A DNA stretch of 64,000 nt from G965216695 sp965216695 (GCA_965216695.1 OZ244212.1:1922001-1986000); one strand, 5' to 3'. Positions 35,060 through 44,515 are shown, counted from the first letter of the stretch. Numbers and translations are program-made. The notes: generated from the sequence alone by a model not told the origin.

Positions 35060-36199
35060 ATGCACTTCGTTCGCCCGCTGCTGCTCACGTCACTTACCCT
35101 ACTGTTCACACTACCGGGTGTTGCGGGCGCCGAGACCGCCGACGAAGCCGCGAAGCAGCTGAAGGCCGTAACGCGCGAGTTGAACGAGTTGGACAACTGG
35201 TTCGCCAATGCCACCCGGCAGCGCAACCGCTGGCTGAACGAACTGCGCGAACGCGATCAGCGCATAAGCGAATTGAGCAACCGCGCACGGGACATATCCG
35301 AATCGATGGCCAAGAGCCGAACGCGACTCGCCGAACTGGAGCAGTCGGCCGCCGAGCTTGCACAACAACGGGACCGGCAGGCCGAGGTGATCGGCGAACA
35401 TCTCGCCGCCGCGTACCGCATGGGCGGCCAGGACATGTTGCGCATGGTGCTGAGCGGCGAAGACGTAGCCAAGGCCCAGCGCATGGTGCGCTACCACCGC
35501 TTCTTCAGCGACGCGCGACTCGACGCCCTGCGCGACTATCAGCGTACGGCCGAAACCTACGATGCCCGGCAGCAGGACGTGGCGAATGCCATCGCGTCGC
35601 TCGAGCAGGAAGAGTCCGAGCTTGACGCCCGGCGGGACGCACTCGGCGCCGAGCGCGGCGACCGCGAAACTCTGCTCGCAAAACTCGACGCGGACATAGA
35701 CGACCACACCCGCGAACGGCAACGACTGGAGGCAGATCTTGCCCGTCTGGAAGCGTTGTTGGACGAGCTGGCGCGACAAACGCCCGAACTCGACGGCCAA
35801 TCCTTCGTGAAACGCAAGGGCGCCATGCCGTGGCCAACGACAGGCACGGTGCAGAACCGGTTCGGGCAGCCGCGCGCCGACGGCCGATTAAAGTGGCACG
35901 GGCTGCGCATCGCTGCACCCTCCGGCACCGATGTCGCCGCCGTGCACCCCGGCCGCGTGGTCTTCGCAGACTGGTTGCGCGGCTATGGCCTGCTGACGAT
36001 CGTCGATCACGGTGGCGGCTACATGACGCTTTACGGCCATGCCGACGCGCTGCGCAAGTCCCCGGGCGACTGGGTGGAGTCTGGCGAGGCGATAGCCACC
36101 GCAGGACGCAGCGGCGGCCAGCCCACCAACGGTGTGTACTTCGAGATTCGCAAGGACGGCACCGTGCAGAACCCTGCTTCCTGGTTGCACACTCGCTGA
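35060..36199 (+). CDS. envC: Murein hydrolase activator EnvC
   Basis: 379 aa. A signal peptide (LLLTSLTLLFTLPGVAGA) is followed by a long coiled coil (about 25-240) and a C-terminal LytM (M23) domain. The LytM domain is degenerate: the metal-binding HxxxD is HGLRI and the HxH near the end is replaced by NGVYFEI, as in E. coli EnvC. It therefore should not cut peptidoglycan but activate division amidases under FtsEX control. It starts six bases after gpmI. Confidence 0.94.
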   Translation: MHFVRPLLLTSLTLLFTLPGVAGAETADEAAKQLKAVTRELNELDNWFANATRQRNRWLNELRERDQRISELSNRARDISESMAKSRTRLAELEQSAAELAQQRDRQAEVIGEHLAAAYRMGGQDMLRMVLSGEDVAKAQRMVRYHRFFSDARLDALRDYQRTAETYDARQQDVANAIASLEQEESELDARRDALGAERGDRETLLAKLDADIDDHTRERQRLEADLARLEALLDELARQTPELDGQSFVKRKGAMPWPTTGTVQNRFGQPRADGRLKWHGLRIAAPSGTDVAAVHPGRVVFADWLRGYGLLTIVDHGGGYMTLYGHADALRKSPGDWVESGEAIATAGRSGGQPTNGVYFEIRKDGTVQNPASWLHTR

Positions 36200-36285
36200 T
36201 TGTCGGCGCGGCGCGCATAACGGATTTCCAGCACACGGCTGCGCCCGTGTAGCGCGCGCCTGCCGAAACTGCGAGACTCCGACGT

Positions 36286-37473
36286 ATGGTGCATCGTCCA
36301 CTAGTACTGATTGGCACGGTGATCAGCATCGTCACGGGCGTTGCGGCCGGCGTCGTCTGGTATCGCTGGTGGGAAGGCAGCGCGCCCAGCTACATTGCAC
36401 CATCCCGGCTCGGCGACATCGTGTCCCGAGTCAGCGACAGCTACGTAGAAGAACTGGACGAAGACCGCCTGATGGCCGACGCGCTGCACGGCATGCTCGG
36501 GCACCTGGATCCGCATTCCACGTACCTGGAAGACAGTGATTACGACGCGTTGCAGGCCGATACGATGGGTCAGTTCGGCGGCGTCGGAATCGAACTCGGC
36601 CTGGTGGACGACTATTTCACCGTGATAGCGCCGATCGACGAAACACCCGCCGCCCGTGCAGGACTCGAACCCGGCGACCGGCTCGTGGCCGTGAACGGCG
36701 AAGGGCTCAAGAACAAACGTCTGGTCGACGTAGTGAAGTCGTTGCGCGGCGACCCGAACACCGAGGTTTCACTGAAAATCCGCCGCCAGGGCGAAGAGAA
36801 AACCCGCACGTTCGATCTGGTCCGCCAGACAATTCATGCGCGCAGCGTTAGCAGCCGGCTGATCGATCCCGGGTTCGCCTACGTGCGCATCAGCCAGTTC
36901 CAGGCCACCACCCACGGCGAGTTCCGCCGTGCCATCCGCCGGTTGGCGCGGGAAGCAAACGACGGCGATCTCGACGGGCTGGTATTGGATCTGCGCAACA
37001 ATCCCGGCGGCGTTCTGCAGGCATCGGTAGACGTCGCCGACGCGCTGCTCGAATCCGGCCTGATCGTCTACACCGAGGGCCGGCTGCCGACGAGTCACCT
37101 CCGGTATCACGCGTCCGGAGACGACATTCTGAGCGGCAAACCCGTCGTTGTGCTGATCAACCAGGGTTCGGCATCGGCCGCCGAGGTGGTGGCGGGCGCG
37201 CTGCAGGATCATCAACGCGCCACGTTGCTGGGGAGCCGTTCGTTCGGCAAGGGTTCCGTGCAGTCGCTGTTGCCCGTGGGCGCAGACACCGCGATAAAAC
37301 TGACGACCGCCTACTACTACACGCCCAACGGTCGATCGATTCACAATCACGGTATTGATCCCGATGTAACGGTTGCGCCGGACGAAGACGGCGGCGCACC
37401 GGCGTCGAACCAGATGATCATCGATCGCGCCGTCGCGTTACTGAGGGACAGCCCGCTCCACGCAAAGCGCTGA
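36286..37473 (+). CDS. ctpA: C-terminal processing peptidase, S41 family
   Basis: 395 aa. An N-terminal membrane anchor (LVLIGTVISIVTGVAAGVVWY), a PDZ domain (about 95-175, FGGVGIELG...PGDRLVAVNG), and the tail-specific protease core: LVLDLRNNPGGVLQ, catalytic Ser in NQGSASAAEVVAGAL and Lys in GSRSFGKGSVQ. It is a periplasmic serine-lysine protease, and members of this class trim lipoproteins or cell-wall hydrolases. Its position beside envC suggests a cell-wall role. Confidence 0.94.
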   Translation: MVHRPLVLIGTVISIVTGVAAGVVWYRWWEGSAPSYIAPSRLGDIVSRVSDSYVEELDEDRLMADALHGMLGHLDPHSTYLEDSDYDALQADTMGQFGGVGIELGLVDDYFTVIAPIDETPAARAGLEPGDRLVAVNGEGLKNKRLVDVVKSLRGDPNTEVSLKIRRQGEEKTRTFDLVRQTIHARSVSSRLIDPGFAYVRISQFQATTHGEFRRAIRRLAREANDGDLDGLVLDLRNNPGGVLQASVDVADALLESGLIVYTEGRLPTSHLRYHASGDDILSGKPVVVLINQGSASAAEVVAGALQDHQRATLLGSRSFGKGSVQSLLPVGADTAIKLTTAYYYTPNGRSIHNHGIDPDVTVAPDEDGGAPASNQMIIDRAVALLRDSPLHAKR

Positions 37474-37573
37474 TCCAGCGCACGCAGCACATTGATAACA
37501 TCGTGTCATCAAACGGTCTTTTTTTGCCGTTCGCTGTAGCAATCACACACGCGAATCGTTAAGCTTCGCCCGC

Positions 37574-37593
37574 GCCTGAAGATGATTTCAGGC
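37574..37593. other. Seven-bp hairpin between ctpA and the deacetylase gene
   Basis: GCCTGAA and TTCAGGC pair perfectly around GATGAT. No T run follows on either strand, so I do not call it a terminator. Further left, ATCAAACGGTCTTTTTTT near 37507-37524 has a T run but only a weak stem. Confidence 0.35.
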
Positions 37594-37662
37594 TGAGCCG
37601 GCGGATTCGTCGGACTACACACGCACCAAGCGAAGAGAAGGCGCTCTGACTTTGGGGAATAC

Positions 37663-38448
37663 TTGGGCTCGGGACTGAAGCCCGCCCTCGTGGCGGCGCT
37701 GATTTGGATGTCCCTGCCGGCGCAAGCCGCAGACATCGTCCTGGTGATAGACGATCTGGGACACAACTACCGCCGCGACGCGCGCGCGGTCGCGCTCCCC
37801 GGCCCCCTGACGGTAGCGATCCTACCGTTCGCACCGCACGCCCGCAGCCTCGCTGAAAGCGCCGCCGACAGCGGCAAAGAAGTGATCCTGCACCAGCCGA
37901 TGCAACCCACGCGCACCAGTGCCGCCACCGAAACCGGCACCCTCACCGCCGACATGAGCGCTGGGGAATTCGTGCGAACCGTGCACAATGCGTGGGCCAA
38001 CGTGCCGTGGGCCGTTGGCCTCAACAACCACACCGGTTCCGCACTGACCCAGGATCGGCAAGCCATGGCCCGCCTGATGCGGGAACTCAGATCACTCGGG
38101 CTGTACTTTCTGGACAGCCGCACCACGCCGCTCACCGTGGCCGAACGCACCGCAAAACAGTGGCGCGTACCCGTTCTGAAGCGCGACGTGTTTCTGGACA
38201 ATGAACTCGACACCGCATCGCTGCAGCGCGCGTTCCGACGCACGGTGCGCATCGCGCGCCGTCAGGGTTACGCTGTGGTGATCGCCCACCCGCACCGCGA
38301 AACGGTGCGGTTTCTGGAACAGGCGCTGAACAACCTGCCGCCCGACATCAATCTGGCTACGGTCAGCGACGTGCTCGAGCAGCGGCAGCCAGAGTTGATC
38401 GCCCTTCGGCAAAGTCCAGCGTTCCCGCATAGATCGCTCGGCCAGTAA
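37663..38448 (+). CDS. Divergent polysaccharide deacetylase, YibQ-like
   Basis: 261 aa. A signal peptide (ALVAALIWMSLPAQA) precedes IVLVIDDLGHNYRRDARAVALPGPLTVAILPFAPHARSLAESA, the start of a carbohydrate-esterase-4-like barrel; VILHQPMQPT, GLNNHTGSALTQD and FLDSRTTP give the metal and active-site loops. In E. coli yibQ follows envC. The substrate is unknown. The start is a TTG at 37663, with GGGGA four bases before it, because no other start lies after the in-frame stop at 37594. The 3' end overlaps hisA on the opposite strand by 86 bases. Confidence 0.85.
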   Translation: MGSGLKPALVAALIWMSLPAQAADIVLVIDDLGHNYRRDARAVALPGPLTVAILPFAPHARSLAESAADSGKEVILHQPMQPTRTSAATETGTLTADMSAGEFVRTVHNAWANVPWAVGLNNHTGSALTQDRQAMARLMRELRSLGLYFLDSRTTPLTVAERTAKQWRVPVLKRDVFLDNELDTASLQRAFRRTVRIARRQGYAVVIAHPHRETVRFLEQALNNLPPDINLATVSDVLEQRQPELIALRQSPAFPHRSLGQ

Positions 38449-39118
38449 TCGCGCCCAGAAGTTTTTGTGGCGCGTCGCGGAAACACTCGGTAAGACGATG
38501 CAGGTCGTCGACACCCGCAATGCCTCCCGAGGCGATCACCGGAACGTCCGCCGCGTCAGCGAGCGCCCGGGTTGCTTCCGCGTTCACGCCGGTGAGCATG
38601 CCATCGCGTTCTATATCGGTGTACACGATCGCGAACAGCGGTAGATTGCGCACCCGCCGGGCGAAGGCACCGGCGGTGACCTCCGCCAGATCATCCCACC
38701 CTTCCAGCGCGAGCTTCCCGTTTCGGGCATCGAGACCCAGAATGATCGCGCCTGGTCGCTCGGCCGCTGCGCGTTCCAGAAACGCCGGATCTTCCACCGC
38801 GCGCGTGCCAAGAATCACCTGACTCACGCCCGCGTCCAGATACGCATCGACCGTCGCCATGTCCCGCACGCCGCCGCCGATCTGTACTGGTACCGGAGCG
38901 ATCGCCCGAGTAATACGATGCACCAGATCGGCATTGCGCGGCGCGCCGGCAAACGCACCATCCAGGTCCACCACGTGGAGCCGCTCGGCACCCTGATCCC
39001 GCCAGTGTTCGGCCATCGCCACCGGATCGTCGGAGAACACGGTGGCATCCGCCATGCGCCCCTGTTGCAGACGTACGCACTGACCGTCCTTGAGATCGAT
39101 GGCCGGTATCAGTTGCAC
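38363..39118 (-). CDS. hisA: Phosphoribosylformimino-AICAR ribotide isomerase
   Basis: 251 aa TIM barrel. Fourth step of histidine synthesis. MQLIPAIDLKDGQCVRLQQG holds the catalytic Asp, VQIGGGVRDM and IYTDIERDGMLTG-like (VYTDIERDGMLTG) the phosphate and second catalytic sites, and PVIASGGIAGVDDL the second phosphate loop. It begins three bases after hisB. Confidence 0.96.
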   Translation of the reverse strand: MQLIPAIDLKDGQCVRLQQGRMADATVFSDDPVAMAEHWRDQGAERLHVVDLDGAFAGAPRNADLVHRITRAIAPVPVQIGGGVRDMATVDAYLDAGVSQVILGTRAVEDPAFLERAAAERPGAIILGLDARNGKLALEGWDDLAEVTAGAFARRVRNLPLFAIVYTDIERDGMLTGVNAEATRALADAADVPVIASGGIAGVDDLHRLTECFRDAPQKLLGAITGRAIYAGTLDFAEGRSTLAAAARARR

Positions 39119-39121
39119 GGG

Positions 39122-39724
39122 CTAGAGCGAGCCTTTGGTTGAAGGAATACGTCCCGCCGACCGCGCGTCCGGTGTAACCGCCATACGCAGCGCCCGCCCA
39201 AACGCTTTGAATATTGTTTCGGCCTGGTGATGGGCGTTGTCGCCCCGCAGGTTGTCCACATGCACGGTGATCAGCGCGTGGTTCACTAGACCCTGAAAGA
39301 ACTCCCGGATCAGATCTGCATCGAAATCGCCGATGCGACCACGTACGTAGTCTACGTGGTACTCCAACCCCGGCCTGCCCGAGAAGTCGATCACCACGCG
39401 CGACAGCGCTTCGTCCAACGGCACGTACGCATGCCCGTACCGCGTGATTCCGGCTTTACTGCCAAGTGCCTCCGCCAATGCCTGACCCAGCACGATCCCA
39501 ACGTCTTCCACCGTGTGGTGTGCATCCACGTCCAGATCGCCGTCGGCATCGATGCTCAGATCGATCATCCCGTGCCGCGCAATCTGCGTAAGCATGTGCT
39601 CGAAGAACGGCAGCCCGGTACTGAGCTTCGCGTTACCGGTGCCGTCCAGATTCACGTCCAGCGAGATGCGCGTCTCCTGGGTCTCCCGCTGCACGGACGC
39701 GGTGCGGGGCTTGAGCTTCGTCAC
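39122..39724 (-). CDS. hisB: Imidazoleglycerol-phosphate dehydratase
   Basis: 200 aa monofunctional enzyme without the phosphatase domain of enteric HisB. GLPFFEHMLTQIARHGMIDL, DAHHTVEDVGIVLGQAL and NAHHQAETIFKAFGRAL supply the manganese-binding histidines. The start is the GTG at 39724, since no ATG exists before the homology. hisB and hisA are adjacent without the usual hisH between them, and hisF is not downstream. Confidence 0.94.
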   Translation of the reverse strand: MTKLKPRTASVQRETQETRISLDVNLDGTGNAKLSTGLPFFEHMLTQIARHGMIDLSIDADGDLDVDAHHTVEDVGIVLGQALAEALGSKAGITRYGHAYVPLDEALSRVVIDFSGRPGLEYHVDYVRGRIGDFDADLIREFFQGLVNHALITVHVDNLRGDNAHHQAETIFKAFGRALRMAVTPDARSAGRIPSTKGSL

Positions 39725-39783
39725 GATGGAATCACTCCATGCAGTCGATTCGGCGGCGAGTGTAGCGCACCCGATACCGCCGG

Positions 39784-40185
39784 TTACAACCGATCCATCA
39801 GGCTGCCGTACGGCAGAAACCGGTTGTCTGTGTTGTCCTTGATCCACGCCGCGAGCGGTTCCGGAAACGCGTTGCGCGTACGCAACACGCGAGCGAGCGG
39901 AATCACTGGTGAGCGCGCTTCCGCCTGCCATCCCGGCAGAGTGCCTTCCGCCAGCGTGAACAGTCGGATCAGGTCTTCGAGTTCCGCGCTGCTGAGCGGT
40001 TCCGCTACGGCAGCCCAATCCGCGGCATCCTGGTGCACGGCCACCGCAGCCAGACGCTGGACCTCATCGTCCCGCAAACCAAAGCGCGGCTCTTGAAGGT
40101 GCTGCGCGGCTTCGAGCAGCCGCGCAAGCGTGGTTGCATTCAACGGCGCCGGCAACGCGCTCGGATCGAAACTCTCAACGCTCAT
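39784..40185 (-). CDS. Conserved hypothetical protein upstream of hisB
   Basis: 133 aa from the ATG at 40185. Predicted all-helical and soluble. The ending RNAFPEPLAAWIKDNTDNRFLPYGSLMDRL appears to be the best-conserved part, and similar proteins occur in other gammaproteobacteria, but no function is known to me. It probably leads the hisBA transcript, with 59 bases between it and hisB. Confidence 0.75.
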   Translation of the reverse strand: MSVESFDPSALPAPLNATTLARLLEAAQHLQEPRFGLRDDEVQRLAAVAVHQDAADWAAVAEPLSSAELEDLIRLFTLAEGTLPGWQAEARSPVIPLARVLRTRNAFPEPLAAWIKDNTDNRFLPYGSLMDRL

Positions 40186-40330
40186 CGCGGAACGACTCCT
40201 CTTCCACAGTGCCAATGTCATGAATTCGGCACACCCGTGCGGTAAACCTGGCCACGGAGCCGCGTAGTTTACATTAGCAATACACCTGTGCCGCCGACGT
40301 ATGTTCCAATGCGACCCAGAGCAGGGATCT

Positions 40331-40402
40331 CGCAGTACTTGCAGTTACGTACTCGCAGTTCATGTAGTAGCGGTTCATGAAGTAGAAGTAGCGAAGAAGT
40401 AA
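40331..40402. repeat. Short irregular GCAGT/AGTAG repeats
   Basis: A low-complexity stretch in which GCAGT and AGTA recur (for example TCGCAGTACT, TTGCAGTTACG, CTCGCAGTTCATG, GCGGTTCATG, AGTAGAAGTAGCG). It lies in the 225-base gap just upstream of the DUF6316-like gene. Its significance is unclear. Confidence 0.4.
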
Positions 40403-40409
40403 TCGTTTA

Positions 40410-40628
40410 GTGGTTAACGAACGCATTTATCAGCGAGACGACGGAGCATGGTACTTCGATGTGCGCGGTAAGATCTCTGTGGGTCCGTTCGAAGACCCCT
40501 TCGACGCCGAGAACTCGCTGAAGCGCTACGTTACAACCTGCCGTCGCCGCGCCGCACCCAACCCGAGCCTCCCTAGATCCTGGAATCCGTTCCGCTGGTT
40601 CTCCCGTTCAGCTACGCGACAGCACTGA
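40410..40628 (+). CDS. Small DUF6316-like protein
   Basis: 72 aa. The core YQRDDGAWYFDVRGKISVGPFEDPFDAENSLKRYV is the compact beta-rich pattern of small proteins I recognise as DUF6316-like; the tail is basic (SWNPFRWFSRSATRQH). The start is the GTG at 40410. The function is unknown. Confidence 0.7.
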   Translation: MVNERIYQRDDGAWYFDVRGKISVGPFEDPFDAENSLKRYVTTCRRRAAPNPSLPRSWNPFRWFSRSATRQH

Positions 40629-40677
40629 CAGCTATACTCCGCAGCTGCACTCCACTACCGGCATCTGAATCACGCTC

Positions 40678-42195
40678 ATGAAACTTGGCGCTGTGCTGAT
40701 GACCGTGGCGCTACTGCTCGCCGCGGGTAGCGGCTGGATCCTGTGGCGCACACAGCCCGAACGGCTGCGCACGGATCTCTCGACTCTGCTTTCGGACCGC
40801 ACCGGGCGTGACGTGCAGATAAACGGCCCGATCGAGTGGCGCTGGTTTCCGCACGCCAACCTGAGAATTGCGGACCTTGCGGCAAACGGCGGTCGCGATA
40901 CCCACCAGGCCGACGAACTCTCTCTTGTGGTCGGCTGGTTGTCGCTCGTGCGGCCCGTTTCCCGCTGGCGCATCGAGAGCTTCCGCGTTTCCGGCTTCGA
41001 GCGACGCACCCAGGAGGCCACGCTGACTGTTTCCCATCTGACTGTGCACGACTATGCGCCCGAGGCGTTGACGCCGTTCGATGCGCAGCTCGAATTCCAC
41101 CCCGTCGCGACCGACCTGATCCACACGCTACACGCCACCGGTCGGTTCCGTTTCACGCCAGAGCCCTGGGCGCTCGAAATCGCGACCACACGGCTCCGCG
41201 GCAACACCGCCAACGGATTATGCGACGCCCGGGTTTCGGACAACGGCCGAACCGCAGATGCCGTCGACCCTGCACCGGCAACCCTCCGACCGGTGGTATC
41301 CGCTCGCACGTGGCAGACACGCAACTGGACCCTGGCATGCGATTTCGAATCCATCGTCTACGCGGGACACGACTTCAACAGCGTGCGGGTGCACAGCACC
41401 AACCAATCTGGCAACGCGGCGGCGACGTTGACGCTCGACGACTGGGCCGGAGGATCCGTTGATATCGACATTTCGGCCGACGCAACCACCACGCCGCTGC
41501 GATGGCAGTTCGAGCCGCAGGCGCGGCAACTGGACGGCGCCCAACTGGATGCGTTGCTCACGCTCGACGCCGGCTGGCAGGGACAGCTCGACTTCGCGGG
41601 CAGTTTCTCTGCCACCGGCAATACCGAACCGGCAATCGCCGACAGCCTCACGGGAACACTGCAATTCGACGCGGGCCAGGGCCAGCTGAACATCTCCCGC
41701 ATCAAACGCGCGATCAACGAAGCTGGCGCGGGATTCGGCGCAGACGACACCGCCGATGACTGGCCGGACGTGCTCGACTACAAGCGGTTGCTCGGCACCT
41801 GGCGGGCCGACGCGGGCACGCATCGTCTGGATGTGACGCTCGACAACATGCGCCTGCTGGCACCGGGAACGTACGACGCCGCCGAAGACCGGCTGCGTCT
41901 GAAACCAACCCTCACCTTTCAGGCAACCGAGGACGCAGGACTGCCGGTCGACCCTCTGCTGACGGACCTGCCACTGCCGTTCCGCTGCAGCGGCCAGTTG
42001 CGCAAACCCGCGTGTTCGCTGGACACCCGCGCCGCCAAACGCCTGGTGGGCGACGTGTTGACCGGCAAGCAGGACGGCGCGTTGCGCGACAAGATCGAGA
42101 AAACCATAGAAGAGGACGTTCCCGAGGCGTATCAGGACGCCGCCCGCGACCTTCTGGAATGGCTCGGCGACGCGCTGGGCGGGGGTCAACCGTAA
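40678..42195 (+). CDS. AsmA-family envelope protein
   Basis: 505 aa. An N-terminal membrane helix (LGAVLMTVALLLAAGSGWILW) is followed by a large periplasmic beta-rich region. GRDVQINGPIEWRWFPHANLRIADLAANGG is the AsmA N-terminal signature, and the C-terminal third (LTGTLQFDAGQGQLNISRI...DYKRLLGTWRADAG) has the usual AsmA-C pattern. AsmA-like proteins are thought to bridge membranes and move phospholipids. It is next to mutY, as in several gammaproteobacteria. Confidence 0.9.
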   Translation: MKLGAVLMTVALLLAAGSGWILWRTQPERLRTDLSTLLSDRTGRDVQINGPIEWRWFPHANLRIADLAANGGRDTHQADELSLVVGWLSLVRPVSRWRIESFRVSGFERRTQEATLTVSHLTVHDYAPEALTPFDAQLEFHPVATDLIHTLHATGRFRFTPEPWALEIATTRLRGNTANGLCDARVSDNGRTADAVDPAPATLRPVVSARTWQTRNWTLACDFESIVYAGHDFNSVRVHSTNQSGNAAATLTLDDWAGGSVDIDISADATTTPLRWQFEPQARQLDGAQLDALLTLDAGWQGQLDFAGSFSATGNTEPAIADSLTGTLQFDAGQGQLNISRIKRAINEAGAGFGADDTADDWPDVLDYKRLLGTWRADAGTHRLDVTLDNMRLLAPGTYDAAEDRLRLKPTLTFQATEDAGLPVDPLLTDLPLPFRCSGQLRKPACSLDTRAAKRLVGDVLTGKQDGALRDKIEKTIEEDVPEAYQDAARDLLEWLGDALGGGQP

Positions 42196-42200
42196 GAGCC

Positions 42201-43262
42201 GTGGACTGGTTCGCAACGCAACTCCTCGACTGGTTCGACACCCACGGCCGCCATGATCTGCCCTGGCAGACGCCGGATGACCCGTACCGAGTGTGGGTCT
42301 CCGAAATCATGCTGCAACAGACCCAGGTGGCAACGGTAATTCCGTATTTCCAGCGCTTTATTGCGGCCTTTCCAACCGTGGAATCGCTGGCCGAGGCCCC
42401 GGCCGACGCGGTAATGCATCAGTGGAGCGGCCTCGGCTACTACTCCCGCGCCCGCAATCTGCACGCCGCCGCGAAACGCGTTGTATCCGACTTCGCTGGA
42501 ACGATGCCGAACACTGCAGAGCGTCTGACCAAACTGCCGGGAATCGGACGCTCCACCGCCGCCGCGATTGCGGCAATCTGCTACGGCGAACACGCGGCGA
42601 TTCTGGACGGCAACGTCCGCCGGGTGCTCGGCCGTTTCCATGCCATTGAAGGCACCCCCGGTACGAGCACGGCGGAACGCGATTACTGGCGACACGCCGA
42701 GACCCACACACCCGAGGAGCGCACCGGCGACTACACGCAAGCGATCATGGACCTGGGCGCGACCCTGTGCACACGCTCGCGGCCACGTTGTTGCGACTGC
42801 CCAATGGCCGAGCGCTGCACCGCGTTCGCCGAGGACCGGATCGCAGAATTTCCGGCCCGCCGTGCACGCAAAGATAAACCGGTACGCGAGACGCATCTGT
42901 GTGTGTTTTTGGCACCCGATGGGGCCTGCCTGCTGGAACGCCGGCCGAGCTCGGGCATCTGGGGTGGGTTGTGGTGTTTCCCGGAAGCGTCAAACCCCGA
43001 CGCCATCGAACGTGTAGCGCATACCTTTGGTATTGATTGGGACCGCGACGTGCAGCACACGCGCAACGGCGAGCCGTTCCGCCATACGTTCAGCCACTAT
43101 CACCTGGATATCACCCCCGTCTATATAGTGACGCAACGCCAGCCACTCCCGATCGCCGATAACGATCGATTGCTGTGGTACCGTAGCGGCCGCGACAACG
43201 TCGGTCTGGCGGCGCCAACAACCCGGCTATTGAAAGGTATCGAGGAGCTCACGAGTCCATGA
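42201..43262 (+). CDS. mutY: Adenine DNA glycosylase
   Basis: 353 aa. Removes adenine opposite 8-oxoguanine. Catalytic Glu35 is in VSEIMLQQTQV and Asp136 in ILDGNVRRVLGR; the helix-hairpin-helix is LPGIGRSTAAAI; the [4Fe-4S] cluster is held by Cys190, Cys197, Cys200 and Cys206. The C-terminal NUDIX-like domain (about 230-350) recognises 8-oxoG. The start is the GTG at 42201, five bases after the asmA-like stop. Confidence 0.96.
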   Translation: MDWFATQLLDWFDTHGRHDLPWQTPDDPYRVWVSEIMLQQTQVATVIPYFQRFIAAFPTVESLAEAPADAVMHQWSGLGYYSRARNLHAAAKRVVSDFAGTMPNTAERLTKLPGIGRSTAAAIAAICYGEHAAILDGNVRRVLGRFHAIEGTPGTSTAERDYWRHAETHTPEERTGDYTQAIMDLGATLCTRSRPRCCDCPMAERCTAFAEDRIAEFPARRARKDKPVRETHLCVFLAPDGACLLERRPSSGIWGGLWCFPEASNPDAIERVAHTFGIDWDRDVQHTRNGEPFRHTFSHYHLDITPVYIVTQRQPLPIADNDRLLWYRSGRDNVGLAAPTTRLLKGIEELTSP

Positions 43263-43555
43263 GCAAGGAATCTACCGACAGCCCAAGAACCGTCTTCTGC
43301 CGCAAGTACAAGCAGGAACTGGAAGGATTGGACGCACCGCCCCTTCCAGGCGACAAGGGACAGCAAATTTACGACACCGTGTCGCGCCGCGCGTGGTTGG
43401 AGTGGCAGGCCCACCAGACGATGCTGATCAACGAAAAGCACCTGGAACTGTTCAAACCCGAAGCACGGGCGTACCTCACAGAACAGATGGAACGCTTCCT
43501 GGACAATCAACCGATAGACAAAGCGGAAGGCTACGTGCCCGAGGACAACCGATGA
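43259..43555 (+). CDS. yggX: Probable Fe(2+)-trafficking protein YggX
   Basis: 98 aa. RTVFCRKYKQELEGLDAPPLPGDKGQQIYDTVSRRAWLEWQAHQTMLINEKHL is nearly the whole family signature. It protects Fe-S enzymes such as MutY against oxidative damage. It overlaps mutY by four bases, the conserved mutY-yggX pair, and overlaps ppa by four. Confidence 0.96.
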   Translation: MSKESTDSPRTVFCRKYKQELEGLDAPPLPGDKGQQIYDTVSRRAWLEWQAHQTMLINEKHLELFKPEARAYLTEQMERFLDNQPIDKAEGYVPEDNR

Positions 43556-44076
43556 GTCTGGTTTCGATTCCCCCCGGCGACAACGCGCCCGAGGAAGTGA
43601 ACGTGGTGGTGGAGATACCGGCCCATAGCGGTCCGGTGAAGTACGAGGTGGACAAAGCCACCGGCGCGGTATTCGTGGACCGTTTCATGGCCACAACGAT
43701 GTTCTACCCGTGCAACTACGGCTACGTGCCCGAATCGCTCGCCGACGACGGCGACCCGCTGGACGTGCTGATCGTAACGCCGCATCCGCTGATCGCCGGA
43801 ACCGTTGTGCCCTGCCGGCCGCTCGGCGTCCTGGACATGGAAGACGAGTCGGGTCAGGACGAGAAGATCCTTGCTGTACCGATCACCCGTGTTACGCCGA
43901 TCTATGCGCACATGAACGATGTCGACGATCTGCCGATGGATCTGAGGTCTCAGGTGGAACATTTCTTCGCGCACTATAAGGATCTGGAAGAAGGTAAGTG
44001 GGTGAAGTTGCGGGGTTGGCAGAGCGCAAAACAGGCGATCGCTTTGATCGAACGAGCGCTCGCGAACGGCAGCTAG
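43552..44076 (+). CDS. ppa: Inorganic pyrophosphatase
   Basis: 174 aa soluble family I enzyme hydrolysing PPi. VVEIPAHSGPVKYEVDKATGAVFVDRFMATTMFYPCNYGYVPESLADDGDPLDVLI includes the DxDPxD metal motif; KDLEEGKWVKLRGW is the C-terminal active-site stretch. The ATG at 43552 overlaps the yggX stop. It is the last core gene before the palindromic repeat at 44117. Confidence 0.96.
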   Translation: MSLVSIPPGDNAPEEVNVVVEIPAHSGPVKYEVDKATGAVFVDRFMATTMFYPCNYGYVPESLADDGDPLDVLIVTPHPLIAGTVVPCRPLGVLDMEDESGQDEKILAVPITRVTPIYAHMNDVDDLPMDLRSQVEHFFAHYKDLEEGKWVKLRGWQSAKQAIALIERALANGS

Positions 44077-44116
44077 GGAACCCCCCTTAGCGAACGGCGG
44101 TTAGCGAACCGGCGTT

Positions 44117-44279
44117 GGGGCACGTGTGAGTTGCAGGAGTACTCGCAGCCCGAACGCGGCTGCTCGCTTGTCTGCGGAACTCGCCTTCGGCTCGAACAGT
44201 CCTCGACAGCCCCTTCGGGGCACGCTTCAGCCGCGCCCGGGCTAAACGCTCGAAAACTCCTGCAACTCACACGTGCCCC
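44117..44279 (+). repeat. Palindromic repeat element, copy 1
   Basis: Perfect 24-base inverted arms (44117-44140 and 44256-44279) enclose about 115 bases. The inner part includes a 58-base core (44171-44228, starting TCTGCGGAACTCGCCTTCGG) identical to copy 2 and one base different from copy 3; the core itself contains small GCCTTCGGC and GCCCCTTCGGGGC hairpins. The arm sequence is not shared with the other copies. No coding frame fits. It occupies most of the 440-base gap between ppa and the folD-like gene. Confidence 0.9.
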
Positions 44280-44515
44280 TCGCCATTGCATACCGGCGGC
44301 GTGCTTGGGGGAGGAAGGCTGAGCCGGGCCGCGTTCGAAGATGCTGCCAGTAGAGCATTGCCACACGCCTATGCAGTGATATCCTTGCCCGGCGTATGAC
44401 TGGCGATGATAGGTGGAGCTAACCACCGGGGAGTACGCGCTTCCAACAGCCTATAAATGGCCAATAAATAGCCGATCGCCTGGGCAATCACACTCACGAC
44501 GAGGGTTGCCCAATA

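Noticed and set aside
35060..36199. Active M23 endopeptidase
   Set aside because: The zinc-binding residues of both LytM motifs are replaced, as expected for EnvC, so it should be an activator only.
37497..37530. Intrinsic terminator after ctpA
   Set aside because: There is a T run, but the preceding TTGAT/ATCAA stem is only five A+T-rich pairs with a long loop.
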